Shown here piece by piece: positions 7,725 to 14,296 of a stretch of 14,545 nucleotides of DNA. The position numbers were made by a program, and so were the translations under genes. Within the stretch, counting starts at the first letter, position 1. Every line of letters starts with the position of its first letter. The notes below the pieces were generated by a model that was not told the origin of the DNA, did not search any database, and saw nothing but the letters and a program-made list of their open reading frames with translations. The DNA comes from an uncultured Oscillospiraceae bacterium (lineage in GTDB: Bacteria > Bacillota > Clostridia > Oscillospirales > Acutalibacteraceae), in NCBI GenBank assembly GCA_900543305.1, contig UQQZ01000062.1, forward strand, positions 1 to 14,545, written 5' to 3'.

Positions 7725-7745
7725 GGGGAAACAGACGGTTTCCCC
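7725..7745 (+). other. stem-loop in the glycosyltransferase mRNA leader
   Basis: GGGGAAAC and GTTTCCCC form a perfect 8-bp stem around AGACG. It lies about 35 nt downstream of the predicted transcription start and 150 nt before the start codon. No T-tract follows, so it is not a terminator by itself. It could be a 5' stabilising hairpin or part of a leader regulator. Confidence 0.55.
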
Positions 7746-7767
7746 CACCTTTCACCGCGATCCGAAA

Positions 7768-7825
7768 GAAAGAAACTCTTTCCACAGAAAAAGCTTCTCC
7801 CGTGGAAAACCTTTTCGATTTTTTT
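7768..7825 (+). promoter_or_regulatory. candidate attenuator in the glycosyltransferase leader (competing hairpins, then T-tract)
   Basis: TTTCCAC (7779-7785) pairs with GTGGAAA (7802-7808), extended inward by AGAA/TTCT with a CCC bulge and an AAAGC loop. Seven Ts follow at 7819-7825, after a 10-nt gap that itself has four Ts. An alternative stem, GAAAG (7768-7772) with CTTTC (7778-7782), uses bases of the first stem and so excludes it. The layout resembles a terminator/antiterminator switch, but the distance between stem and T-tract is longer than usual. I recognise no known riboswitch class. Confidence 0.3.
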
Positions 7826-7873
7826 CTTTCACTGAATGATACCATTTCCCTGCTGGGTCCTGTTTGGGCTCGG

Positions 7874-7890
7874 CCTTTTGAAAAAGGAGC
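7874..7890 (+). promoter_or_regulatory. hairpin overlapping the ribosome binding site of the glycosyltransferase gene
   Basis: CCTTTT (7874-7879) is complementary to AAAAGG (7882-7887), which contains the AAAAGGAG ribosome binding site for the ATG at 7899. Pairing would leave only a 2-4 nt loop, so the helix is probably 4-5 bp. If it forms, it would mask the site and lower translation. Confidence 0.35.
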
Positions 7891-7898
7891 GTCTACCT

Positions 7899-9020
7899 AT
7901 GAAAATTATGCTTTTAACTGCCGCCACCGGCGGTGGGCACATGCGGGCGTCCGCCGCTGTGGAACAGTATATTCGCGACAACACCAGCTTCGACGTGGTC
8001 ACTGTGGACACGCTGAAAGCCATCAACCGGTTCCTGGACAAGACAGTCTGTGACAGTTATCGGTTTATGGCCAAGCGGGTCCCCACCATGTTCGGCAGGC
8101 TGTATAAGCAGACCAACCGGCAAAACCGCTTTTCCGACCTGGTTCCCAAGCTCAGCGGTTTGTTCAGCAATCTGTTGTATTCCTCCATCGCCCCCTATCA
8201 TCCGGATGTGATCCTCACCACCCATCCCTTTGCCACGGAGATGATCTCTGACTTGAAGGAGGATGGGCTCATCACCGCTCCCTTGATCTGTATCCTCACC
8301 GACTACGGAGTCCATCGGGCCTGGATCGCCCCCAAGGTGGACGCCTATGTGGTGGCCAGCGAGGACATGATCCCGGAGCTGATGAGCTTTGGAGTGCCCC
8401 AGGAAAAAATCTACCCCTTCGGGATCCCCGTCCACGGAATGTTTTTCCATCCGGAGGACAGAACCATGCTTTTGCGGGACCTGCACCTGGACACGGAACT
8501 GCCTACCCTGCTATTTATGGCAGGAAGCTTTGGAGTGGCCAACATCATCAAGCTCTACCGGGACTTGGAATCCACCGACGTGAACATGCAGGTGATCGTC
8601 ATCACCGGCCGGAACCAGAAACTTTACGATGCTTTTGAGAAGGAGCTGGCCAAGGGAACCCATCTCCCCACCCGGTTGATCTATTTTACCGACGAGGTGG
8701 AAAAATACATGCACGCCAGCGACCTGCTGGTGACAAAACCCGGCGGTCTTACGGTTTCAGAAGCCTTGGCCTGCAACCTGCCCATGGCGGTCTTCGACGC
8801 CATTCCCGGTCAGGAAGAGGACAACGCCAATTTCCTGAAAGTCCACGATATGGGAGTCCGGCTCTCCAAAGACGGGGATTTCGCGGCGGAAATCTCTTCC
8901 CTGCTAAAGGAAAAGAAAAAGCTCCAGGAAATGCGGGAAAATTGCCAGGGTTTCGACAAATCCCAGTCTATTCCCAACCTGCTGGCCCTGATGCAGGAAC
9001 TGGTGGAGGCACGCCAGTGA
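7899..9020 (+). CDS. UgtP/MGDG-synthase-like glycosyltransferase (GT28/MurG type)
   Basis: A GT-B glycosyltransferase of 373 residues, of the group that moves a sugar from a UDP-sugar onto diacylglycerol to make glycolipids and lipoteichoic-acid anchors at the inner face of the membrane. The N-terminal acceptor domain begins MKIMLLTAATGGGHMRASAA with the Gly-rich loop and His14 (11-14) typical of MGDG synthase, and has the TTHPFATE segment (107-114). The C-terminal nucleotide-sugar domain contains PFGIPV (173-178), the MAGSFG turn (207-212) and KPGGLTVSEALA (280-291), the UDP-binding signature. There is no transmembrane helix. I chose ATG 7899 because AAAAGGAG lies 9 nt upstream and the family's first strand starts there; an in-frame ATG at 7836 has no ribosome binding site. 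The exact donor and acceptor (one or more glucose units on diacylglycerol, or another lipid) are not determined by sequence. Confidence 0.88.
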   Translation: MKIMLLTAATGGGHMRASAAVEQYIRDNTSFDVVTVDTLKAINRFLDKTVCDSYRFMAKRVPTMFGRLYKQTNRQNRFSDLVPKLSGLFSNLLYSSIAPYHPDVILTTHPFATEMISDLKEDGLITAPLICILTDYGVHRAWIAPKVDAYVVASEDMIPELMSFGVPQEKIYPFGIPVHGMFFHPEDRTMLLRDLHLDTELPTLLFMAGSFGVANIIKLYRDLESTDVNMQVIVITGRNQKLYDAFEKELAKGTHLPTRLIYFTDEVEKYMHASDLLVTKPGGLTVSEALACNLPMAVFDAIPGQEEDNANFLKVHDMGVRLSKDGDFAAEISSLLKEKKKLQEMRENCQGFDKSQSIPNLLALMQELVEARQ

Positions 9021-9742
9021 GCGCCTATGGTTCCCCCCAGGGATACGAAGCCCTGCTTGGAATACTGGAACAGCTGGGGGACCCTCAGTACAAAACCTTT
9101 CAAGAAGGATTGATTCCCGGCACTCAGATGGCTTATGGCGTCAGGCTTCCTCAGCTGCGGGCTCTTGCCAAGGAAATTCTTCGGGAAGACCCCACCGGTT
9201 TTTTAGCGGTTTCCCAAAAGGGATCTTATGAGGAAATCCTTCTGCGGGGCTTGGTCATTGCCGGATGGAAACTGCCCTGGGAGGCAAAACGTCCTTGGGT
9301 GGAAGGGTTTCTCCCCCTGGTGGACAACTGGGCTGTTTGCGACTCCTTCTGCAACTCCCTGAAACCTGGGTCCTCCCAAGACCGGCAAGCCATGTGGGAA
9401 TTTCTTCGGCCCTTCTATTCCAGCCGGGAGGAATTCTTGTCACGGTTTGCCACGGTGATGCAGCTGTGTCATTTTGTGGACCAGGAACATTTGGAAGAGG
9501 GAATCTCCCTGCTCCGGCAGGTATCCCACCCAGGCTACTACGCCCAAATGGCTGTGGCTTGGGCTTTTTCTGTGTGGTATGTGTCCTTCCCCCAAGAAAT
9601 CACCTGCCTGCTGGAGCAACGGGTTCTGACCCCTTGGGTACAGAACAAGACCATCCAGAAGATCCGGGAGTCCCTTCGGGTGAGCCCCCAGGACAAAAAA
9701 GCTCTGCTGGCCTTTAAGCTGAAACCTTTCTCCAGCCATTAG
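9017..9742 (+). CDS. DNA alkylation repair family protein (AlkD-like HEAT-repeat fold)
   Basis: The 241-residue protein belongs to the DNA_alkylation family of HEAT-like proteins, which includes the AlkD glycosylases that remove bulky or cationic alkylated bases. Visible family signatures are YGVRLPQLRALAKEI (40-54), EEILLRGLVIAGWK (72-85), VDNWAVCDSF (102-111), AVAWAFSVWYV (179-189) and NKTIQKIRES (210-219). The acidic residue in VDNWAVCD probably corresponds to the catalytic Asp of AlkD, but I cannot confirm this without alignment; several members of the group have unknown activity. The start is GTG at 9017, overlapping the glycosyltransferase stop as GTGA, with GGAGG 7 nt upstream, so translation is likely coupled. 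An in-frame ATG at 8942 would add 25 residues lying wholly within the upstream gene. Confidence 0.88.
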   Translation: MSAYGSPQGYEALLGILEQLGDPQYKTFQEGLIPGTQMAYGVRLPQLRALAKEILREDPTGFLAVSQKGSYEEILLRGLVIAGWKLPWEAKRPWVEGFLPLVDNWAVCDSFCNSLKPGSSQDRQAMWEFLRPFYSSREEFLSRFATVMQLCHFVDQEHLEEGISLLRQVSHPGYYAQMAVAWAFSVWYVSFPQEITCLLEQRVLTPWVQNKTIQKIRESLRVSPQDKKALLAFKLKPFSSH

Positions 9743-9799
9743 ACGCCGCTGGTTGCCGGTTCGTTACTCTGTTTTCCAAAAATGGGAGCGTGATTTTTT

Positions 9800-10591
9800 A
9801 TGAAATTCGGTTGTTGCACTTCTCTGTGGGACGATACCCTTCTCTCCTTGCCAGCTGCCGGGGCCGACTATGGAGAAGCAAGCTTTTCCTCCCTGGCAGA
9901 CAAATCCTTTGACCAGGTCAAAGCCAGAGCCAAAGAGCTGAAAAGCGCAGGGGTAGCTCTGGAAGCCATGAACGTGCTCTTCCCCGGCAACCTCCCTCTG
10001 ACCGGTCCGAAAGCGGACTTTTCCCAAGTAGACCGGTACCTGGAGGAAAATCTTCCCAAAGCTGCCCTTCTGGGGGTAAAAACCTTGGTATTTGGCAGCG
10101 GAGGCAGCCGCCGTGTCCCGGAAGGATTTTCCCAGGAGGAGGCCTTCCGTCAGCTGGTAGAAGTCTGCCGGGAACATATTGCTCCCCCAGTGGAAAGGGC
10201 TGGTATGGTTTGCTGCGTGGAACCCCTCTGCCGGGGAGAATGCAATATTCTCAACACCACTGAAGAGGTGGGAAAACTGGTCCGGGAGGTGAACCGTACC
10301 GGTTTGAAATTGTTGGTGGATTTATACCACTTTCATCGGCAAGGGGAAGCCTATGAAGATTTGCTTCCCAACGGAGCCTGGATCGGTCACCTGCACATTG
10401 CCAGCGTACAAAATGACCGTCACATTCCTCTGCCCGGTGACGGAGAGGATTACCGGGGATTCTTTTCCCTGCTCCATCAACTGGGATATCAGGGCCGTCT
10501 CTCTCTCGAGGGGCAGATAACCGGCGGCATTCCCCAGATTTCTCAGTCACTCACCTATCTTCGGCAGCTGGCCCAGGAGGCCGACCTGTAA
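9800..10591 (+). CDS. sugar phosphate isomerase/epimerase-like TIM-barrel protein (AP endonuclease 2 / xylose isomerase-like)
   Basis: A 263-residue single-domain TIM barrel of the superfamily that includes endonuclease IV, hydroxypyruvate isomerase and tagatose/psicose epimerases. Likely divalent-metal ligands sit at the expected strand ends: Glu141 (CCVEPLCRGECNILNT), Asp174 and His177 (LLVDLYHF), His199 (GHLHIAS) and Glu237 (LSLEG). The glutamate-after-strand pattern and the NILNT motif favour an isomerase/epimerase over a DNA-repair endonuclease, which would need more histidines. The substrate is unknown. The ATG at 9800 has GGGAG 11 nt upstream, a long spacing. It lies 57 bp after the AlkD-like gene and is the last gene before a strong terminator, so it is probably the third gene of the operon. 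Confidence 0.85.
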   Translation: MKFGCCTSLWDDTLLSLPAAGADYGEASFSSLADKSFDQVKARAKELKSAGVALEAMNVLFPGNLPLTGPKADFSQVDRYLEENLPKAALLGVKTLVFGSGGSRRVPEGFSQEEAFRQLVEVCREHIAPPVERAGMVCCVEPLCRGECNILNTTEEVGKLVREVNRTGLKLLVDLYHFHRQGEAYEDLLPNGAWIGHLHIASVQNDRHIPLPGDGEDYRGFFSLLHQLGYQGRLSLEGQITGGIPQISQSLTYLRQLAQEADL

Positions 10592-10600
10592 GCCAAAAAA

Positions 10601-10624
10601 CAGCCGGTCCCAGGAAACCGGCTG
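10601..10624 (+). other. stem-loop after the epimerase-like gene, upstream of the main terminator
   Basis: CAGCCGGT and ACCGGCTG form a perfect 8-bp stem around an 8-nt loop, 10 nt past the stop codon. No T-tract follows. It probably protects the 3' end or works with the terminator immediately downstream. Confidence 0.5.
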
Positions 10625-10637
10625 CCCTATACTTCAT

Positions 10638-10669
10638 AAAAAAGCCTTCCCTCAAGGGAAGGCTTTTTT
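10638..10669. terminator. bidirectional intrinsic terminator between convergent genes
   Basis: GCCTTCCC (10644-10651) and GGGAAGGC (10656-10663) form a perfect 8-bp stem with loop TCAA, flanked by six As on the left and six Ts on the right. It can end the glycosyltransferase-AlkD-epimerase transcript rightward and the DUF308 transcript leftward; the latter gene ends 8 bp away. Confidence 0.93.
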
Positions 10670-10676
10670 AGGGGAA

Positions 10677-11204
10677 TCACTCTCGGAACAGGCGTTTGTA
10701 CAGCAAAGTGTTGACCAAGGTGTAGACCCCGTCAAACAGGAATCCCAACCCCACAAACATCACCAGGCTCTCCACCGTAGCAAAGGGATTGAAAATCATC
10801 ACCAAGCCGCAAATGGCTAAAACCGCCGCCACCAGGAAGGAAACCCACCAGCGCTGAAATCCCAAGGATTTCATATCCAAGGATTTTTTCAGGGAACCAA
10901 CGCTGTCCACCAAAATATAGATGCCCAACACCAGAGGGATCAATGCCACCAGGAATTGAATCCAAATCAGGAGGAATAGTCCCAGCAGCACCAACAAGAT
11001 CCCCAAAACCAGGTCAAATTTGTCGGCCGTTGGTCCCCCGCGAAAATAGGATACAATCCGCACTACTCCGTAAATCAAGGTAACCGCCCCAATCAACAGG
11101 CAGGCAAATCCCAGGGAAAATCCTGGTTTCAGCAGCAGTACCAATCCCAAAAGCACATATAAAAGGGAAGTGAGAATCAAACTGTTTCGAATGCTTTTTA
11201 GCAT
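10677..11204 (-). CDS. DUF308 / HdeD-like integral membrane protein
   Basis: A 175-residue membrane protein with six predicted transmembrane segments at about 8-26, 29-52, 63-79, 80-100, 119-138 and 143-166, and short basic loops. The repeated pattern of paired helices ending in GxxxLxxG-type turns, the ESLVMFVGLGFLFDGVY segment and the length fit the HdeD/DUF308 family. HdeD supports acid resistance in enterobacteria, but in clostridia the role is unknown and should not be carried over. I chose the ATG at 11202-11204 with AAGGA 10 nt upstream. A TTG three codons earlier (11211-11213) is possible but sits only 1-5 nt after the AAGGAAGGA. It has its own promoter and a shared terminator, so it is probably monocistronic. 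Confidence 0.85.
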   Translation of the reverse strand: MLKSIRNSLILTSLLYVLLGLVLLLKPGFSLGFACLLIGAVTLIYGVVRIVSYFRGGPTADKFDLVLGILLVLLGLFLLIWIQFLVALIPLVLGIYILVDSVGSLKKSLDMKSLGFQRWWVSFLVAAVLAICGLVMIFNPFATVESLVMFVGLGFLFDGVYTLVNTLLYKRLFRE

Positions 11205-11247
11205 GGCAATCAAATCCTTCCTTTTTCAAAGTCTGCCTTCTGGCTTT

Positions 11248-11276
11248 ATGATACGCTGTTTTCTCCAAAACATCAA
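11248..11276 (-). promoter_or_regulatory. promoter of the DUF308 gene
   Basis: Read on the minus strand: -35 TTGATG (11271-11276, 4 of 6), exactly 17 bp, -10 TATCAT (11248-11253, 5 of 6). The start codon is about 37 nt downstream of the expected transcription start. The remaining sequence between this promoter and the oadA terminator (11277-11392) shows no gene or structure that I can support. Confidence 0.7.
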
Positions 11277-11392
11277 CTGATTTTCCCCAACTATTTTCCT
11301 TCCCCTTCTCACATCTGGCACCCCTTTTCCTGTGGGGAAAGAAAGGTCCCTTTCCCATATGATTTTAAAGAAGACTGCCTGGAAGCAGATGT

Positions 11393-11420
11393 AAAAAAGG
11401 GCGCCCCAGGGGACGCCCTT
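11393..11420 (-). terminator. intrinsic terminator of the oad operon
   Basis: Read leftward, AAGGGCG (11414-11420) pairs with CGCCCTT (11397-11403), with a complementary CCCC/GGGG pair inside the loop. The run continues to six Ts (11393-11398). It lies about 75 bp past the oadA stop codon. Confidence 0.88.
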
Positions 11421-11455
11421 ATACACCCATCTTTCGGATTTTCTGCCAAAGCAAA

Positions 11456-11480
11456 GGGGAGAGTTGCGAAAACTCTCCCC
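11456..11480 (-). other. strong stem-loop just after oadA
   Basis: GGGGAGAGTT (11456-11465) and AACTCTCCCC (11471-11480) form a perfect 10-bp stem with a 5-nt loop, 13 bp past the oadA stop. Read leftward it is followed by TTTGCTTTGG, a weak T-tract, so it is either a first partial terminator or a 3'-end stabiliser in tandem with the terminator at 11393-11420. Confidence 0.7.
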
Positions 11481-11493
11481 TATACTTTATTTC

Positions 11494-12945
11494 TTAGAAC
11501 ACGCCGTTCGTCATGTCCTCCACAACCAAAGTGCGGGGGCCATTGCTCTTGGGCGCAGCCGCAGGAGCGGCAGCAGGGGCAGCGGGCTTCTCCTCTTCCT
11601 TGTGAGGATTGTCACGCCACTCCAGGAACTTCTGAGCCACCTGGGGGAACAGAGCATAGCTGAGGTAATCTTCCTCGCACTTGCCAATGCCCTTTTCCTT
11701 GCACTCGGCACGGAGCTTGTCCATTTCGGGCTCCAGCAGGTCGGCAGGACGGCAGGTGATGACCTCGGCATTGCCGATGGCCTTCTTCCGCACTTCCTCG
11801 TTGACCTCGCCAGGCAGCTGGCCGTACTCGCCACGGAGCAGACCCTTGGACTCCTTGGTGATCATCTTGTAGCGCTCGCCGGCCAACACGTTCAGCACGG
11901 CCTGAGAGCCCACGATCTGGCTGGTGGGGGTAACCAGGGGCGGATAACCGAAGTCCTTCCGCACGTTGGGGATCTCCTCCAGCACTGCATAATACTTGTC
12001 CTCAGCGTTGGCCTGCTTCAACTGGGAAATCAGGTTGGACAGCATGCCGCCGGGAACCTGATACAGCAGGGTGTTCACGTCCACCTTCAACACCTTGGGG
12101 TTGATATCCAGCTTCTGGGCCACGCCACGGAAGTGGGCAGCAGCTTCCACCAGCTTGTTCATATCCAGGCCGGTATCACGGCTGGTGCCGCGAAGGGTTG
12201 CCACCAGGGACTCGGTGGCGGGCTGGGAAGTACCGTTGGCCAAGGGGGACAGAGCGCAGTCCACAATGTCCACGCCGGCCTGAGCAGCCATCAGGTTGGT
12301 CATGTCGCCGGTGCCGGTGGTATTGTGAGTGTGCAGATGGATGGGCACGCTCACGTTTTCCTTCAGCTTCTTTACCAGAGAATATGCGTCATAGGGCAGC
12401 AGCAGGTTTGCCATGTCCTTGATGCAGATGGTGTCGGCGCCCATCTTCTCCAGCTTCATGGCCAGCTTCACAAAGTAGTCCTCGTTGTGCACAGGGCTCT
12501 GGGTGTAGCTGATAGCAGCTTCCACCATGCCGCCGTACTCCTTGACAAACTTCATGGCAGCTTCCATGTTCCGGGGATCGTTCAGAGCGTCGAAAATACG
12601 CACCACGTCGATGCCGTTTTCAATGGACTTCTTGCAGAACGCTTCCACCACGTCGTCTGCATAGTGCCGGTAGCCCAGAATGTTCTGGCCACGGAGCAGC
12701 ATTTGCAGCTTGGTGTTGGGCAGGCCCTTCTTCAGGGTACGCAGGCGCTCCCAGGGATCTTCATTCAAAAAGCGCATGCACACATCGAAGGTGGCGCCGC
12801 CCCAGCATTCCAAGGACCAATACCCAATGCTGTCCAGAACGGGCAGGATGGGGATCATGTCCTCAATCTTCATACGAGTAGCAGCCTGGGACTGGTGTGC
12901 GTCACGCAGGATGGTATCCATTATCTTAAGGGGATTTTTTGCCAT
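11494..12945 (-). CDS. oadA: oxaloacetate decarboxylase-type alpha subunit (carboxyltransferase), without fused biotin domain
   Basis: Transfers the carboxyl group of oxaloacetate to biotin on the carrier protein, releasing pyruvate. The 483 residues have the pyruvate carboxylase-type carboxyltransferase barrel: TILRDAHQS (11-19, metal Asp15), ECWGGATFD (46-54), the carboxylated/catalytic Lys176 in ICIKDMAN, and metal ligands His205 and His207 in HLHTHNTTG. A conserved C-terminal domain follows (about 280-445, with YQVPGGMLSNL at 295-305). The end is an Ala/Pro linker (454-465) and a short tail, with no EAMKM biotin site, so the carrier is the separate protein encoded upstream. The carboxyltransferase type excludes methylmalonyl-CoA and glutaconyl-CoA decarboxylases, whose alpha subunits are of the acyl-CoA carboxylase type. 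The ATG at 12943-12945 has an unusually distant AAAGGA (13 nt). It is the last gene of the operon. Confidence 0.93.
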   Translation of the reverse strand: MAKNPLKIMDTILRDAHQSQAATRMKIEDMIPILPVLDSIGYWSLECWGGATFDVCMRFLNEDPWERLRTLKKGLPNTKLQMLLRGQNILGYRHYADDVVEAFCKKSIENGIDVVRIFDALNDPRNMEAAMKFVKEYGGMVEAAISYTQSPVHNEDYFVKLAMKLEKMGADTICIKDMANLLLPYDAYSLVKKLKENVSVPIHLHTHNTTGTGDMTNLMAAQAGVDIVDCALSPLANGTSQPATESLVATLRGTSRDTGLDMNKLVEAAAHFRGVAQKLDINPKVLKVDVNTLLYQVPGGMLSNLISQLKQANAEDKYYAVLEEIPNVRKDFGYPPLVTPTSQIVGSQAVLNVLAGERYKMITKESKGLLRGEYGQLPGEVNEEVRKKAIGNAEVITCRPADLLEPEMDKLRAECKEKGIGKCEEDYLSYALFPQVAQKFLEWRDNPHKEEEKPAAPAAAPAAAPKSNGPRTLVVEDMTNGVF

Positions 12946-12966
12946 ATTCTAAGCCATTTCCTTTCC

Positions 12967-13000
12967 CTGTGAAAGTCACAGAACCGCGCTCATTAAGCGC
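12967..13000 (-). other. two adjacent hairpins at the oadB-oadA junction
   Basis: CTGTGA (12967-12972) and TCACAG (12976-12981) form a 6-bp stem with a 3-nt loop. GCGCT (12986-12990) and AGCGC (12996-13000) form a 5-bp stem whose loop carries part of the oadB stop codon. Together they fill most of the 47-bp gap just before the oadA ribosome binding site. They have no T-tract, so a role in mRNA processing or in setting the subunit ratio is possible but unproven. Confidence 0.5.
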
Positions 13001-14255
13001 CGAACAGGGCCAGCAGCACACCGGCCGCCACAGCGGAACCGATCACACCGGCCACATTGGGACCCATTGCGTGCATCAGCAGGAAGTTGGAAGGATCTTC
13101 CTTCTGGCCAACTACCTGGGACACACGGGCCGCCATGGGAACTGCGGAAACACCGGCAGAACCGATCAGAGGATTGACCTTTTCCTTGGCAAACACGTTC
13201 ATCAGTTTTGCCAGGAGCACGCCACCAGCAGTGCCGAAGCCGAACGCCACAATGCCCATGACCAGGATCTCCAGGGTCTGCACGCTCAGGAAGGTAGCAG
13301 CAGTGGCAGTAGCGCCCACGGAAGTGCCCAGGAAGATGGTGACAATGTTCATCAATTCGTTCTGCACGGTCTTGCTCAGACGCTCCACCACGCCGGACTC
13401 ACGCATCAGGTTGCCCAGCATCAGGCAGCCGATCAGGGGAGCAGCGGAGGGAACCATCAAGGACACAAACACGGTGACAATGACGGGGAACAGGATCTTC
13501 TCCGTCTTGGTGACAGGGCGGAGCTGCTTCATCTTGATGCGGCGCTCAGCCTTGGTGGTCAAAGCCTTCATGATGGGAGGCTGAATCACAGGGACCAGAG
13601 CCATGTACGAATAGGCAGCCACAGCGATGGGCCCAAGGAGATGGGGAGCCAGCTGGCTGGTGGTGTAAATGGCGGTGGGGCCGTCAGCACCACCGATGAT
13701 GCCGATAGAGGCCGCCTCAGCACCGGTGAAGCCCAGCAGACGGGCGCCAATAAAGGTGATGAAGATGCCCAGCTGAGCAGCAGCGCCCAGCAGCAGGCTC
13801 TTGGGATTGGCGATCAGGGGACCAAAGTCGGTCATGGCACCCACGCCCACGAAGATCAGGCAGGGATACACGCCCAGCTTGACGCCCAAATACAGCACGT
13901 CCAGCAGACCCACGGAAATGGTCTGGCCCAGCAGGGCGTTGAGCTGGTTAAGGATGCTGTCCGTTGCGCCGCCTGCGGCGATCTCATCGATGATCTCCTG
14001 GGTAACAGGAGCGCCGCCGAACAGGCTCCACTGCACATGACCGTTGGCAAACAGCACCTCATGGTACATACCTGCGCCGGGCAGGTTGGTCAGCAGCATG
14101 CCAAAAGCGATGGGCAGCAGCAGCAGGGGCTCAAATTTCTTCACGATTGCCAGGTACAGCAGCACAAAGGAGACCAGCAGCATTACCAGGTTCAGGGGGT
14201 TCTCCTGCACCAGATAAAAACCGGTCTGTTGCAGGAAGTTTACGATAGCGTCCAT
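12993..14255 (-). CDS. oadB: sodium-translocating decarboxylase beta subunit (OadB/GcdB family)
   Basis: The integral membrane subunit that decarboxylates carboxybiotin and couples this to export of Na+. The 420 residues are very hydrophobic with many helices and an extended loop about 60-110. Residues known to be important in the Klebsiella enzyme are all found at a constant offset of 12: Asp191 in GGADGPTAIY, Tyr217 in YSYMALVP, Asn361, Gly365, Ser370 and Arg377 in the NPLIGSAGVSAVPMAAR segment. Also typical are PLIGCLMLGNLMRESGVVERL (273-293), SVGATATAATFL (312-323) and MHAMGPNVAGVIGSA (394-408). This strongly suggests a working pump. The ATG at 14253-14255 has AAGGAG 12 nt upstream, a long spacing. 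It lies 41 bp after the biotin carrier gene. The small gamma subunit is not in the window and may lie upstream of the carrier gene. Confidence 0.96.
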   Translation of the reverse strand: MDAIVNFLQQTGFYLVQENPLNLVMLLVSFVLLYLAIVKKFEPLLLLPIAFGMLLTNLPGAGMYHEVLFANGHVQWSLFGGAPVTQEIIDEIAAGGATDSILNQLNALLGQTISVGLLDVLYLGVKLGVYPCLIFVGVGAMTDFGPLIANPKSLLLGAAAQLGIFITFIGARLLGFTGAEAASIGIIGGADGPTAIYTTSQLAPHLLGPIAVAAYSYMALVPVIQPPIMKALTTKAERRIKMKQLRPVTKTEKILFPVIVTVFVSLMVPSAAPLIGCLMLGNLMRESGVVERLSKTVQNELMNIVTIFLGTSVGATATAATFLSVQTLEILVMGIVAFGFGTAGGVLLAKLMNVFAKEKVNPLIGSAGVSAVPMAARVSQVVGQKEDPSNFLLMHAMGPNVAGVIGSAVAAGVLLALFGA

Positions 14256-14296
14256 TTGGTTACTTCACTCCTTCTAGTAGTTTATGGGGCTGCACC

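Noticed and set aside
7836..7898. A 21-residue hydrophobic N-terminal extension of the glycosyltransferase
   Set aside because: No ribosome binding site precedes 7836, and the family's first strand and glycine-rich loop start at the ATG at 7899, which has AAAAGGAG.
8942..9016. An ATG start for the AlkD-like gene at 8942
   Set aside because: The 25 extra residues lie entirely in the upstream gene and show no family similarity. The GTG at 9017 has GGAGG at good spacing and the classic stop-start overlap.
11226..11426. A 66-residue leftward open frame between the oad terminator and the DUF308 gene
   Set aside because: It covers the terminator hairpin and the DUF308 promoter, has no clear ribosome binding site, and its translation resembles nothing recognisable.
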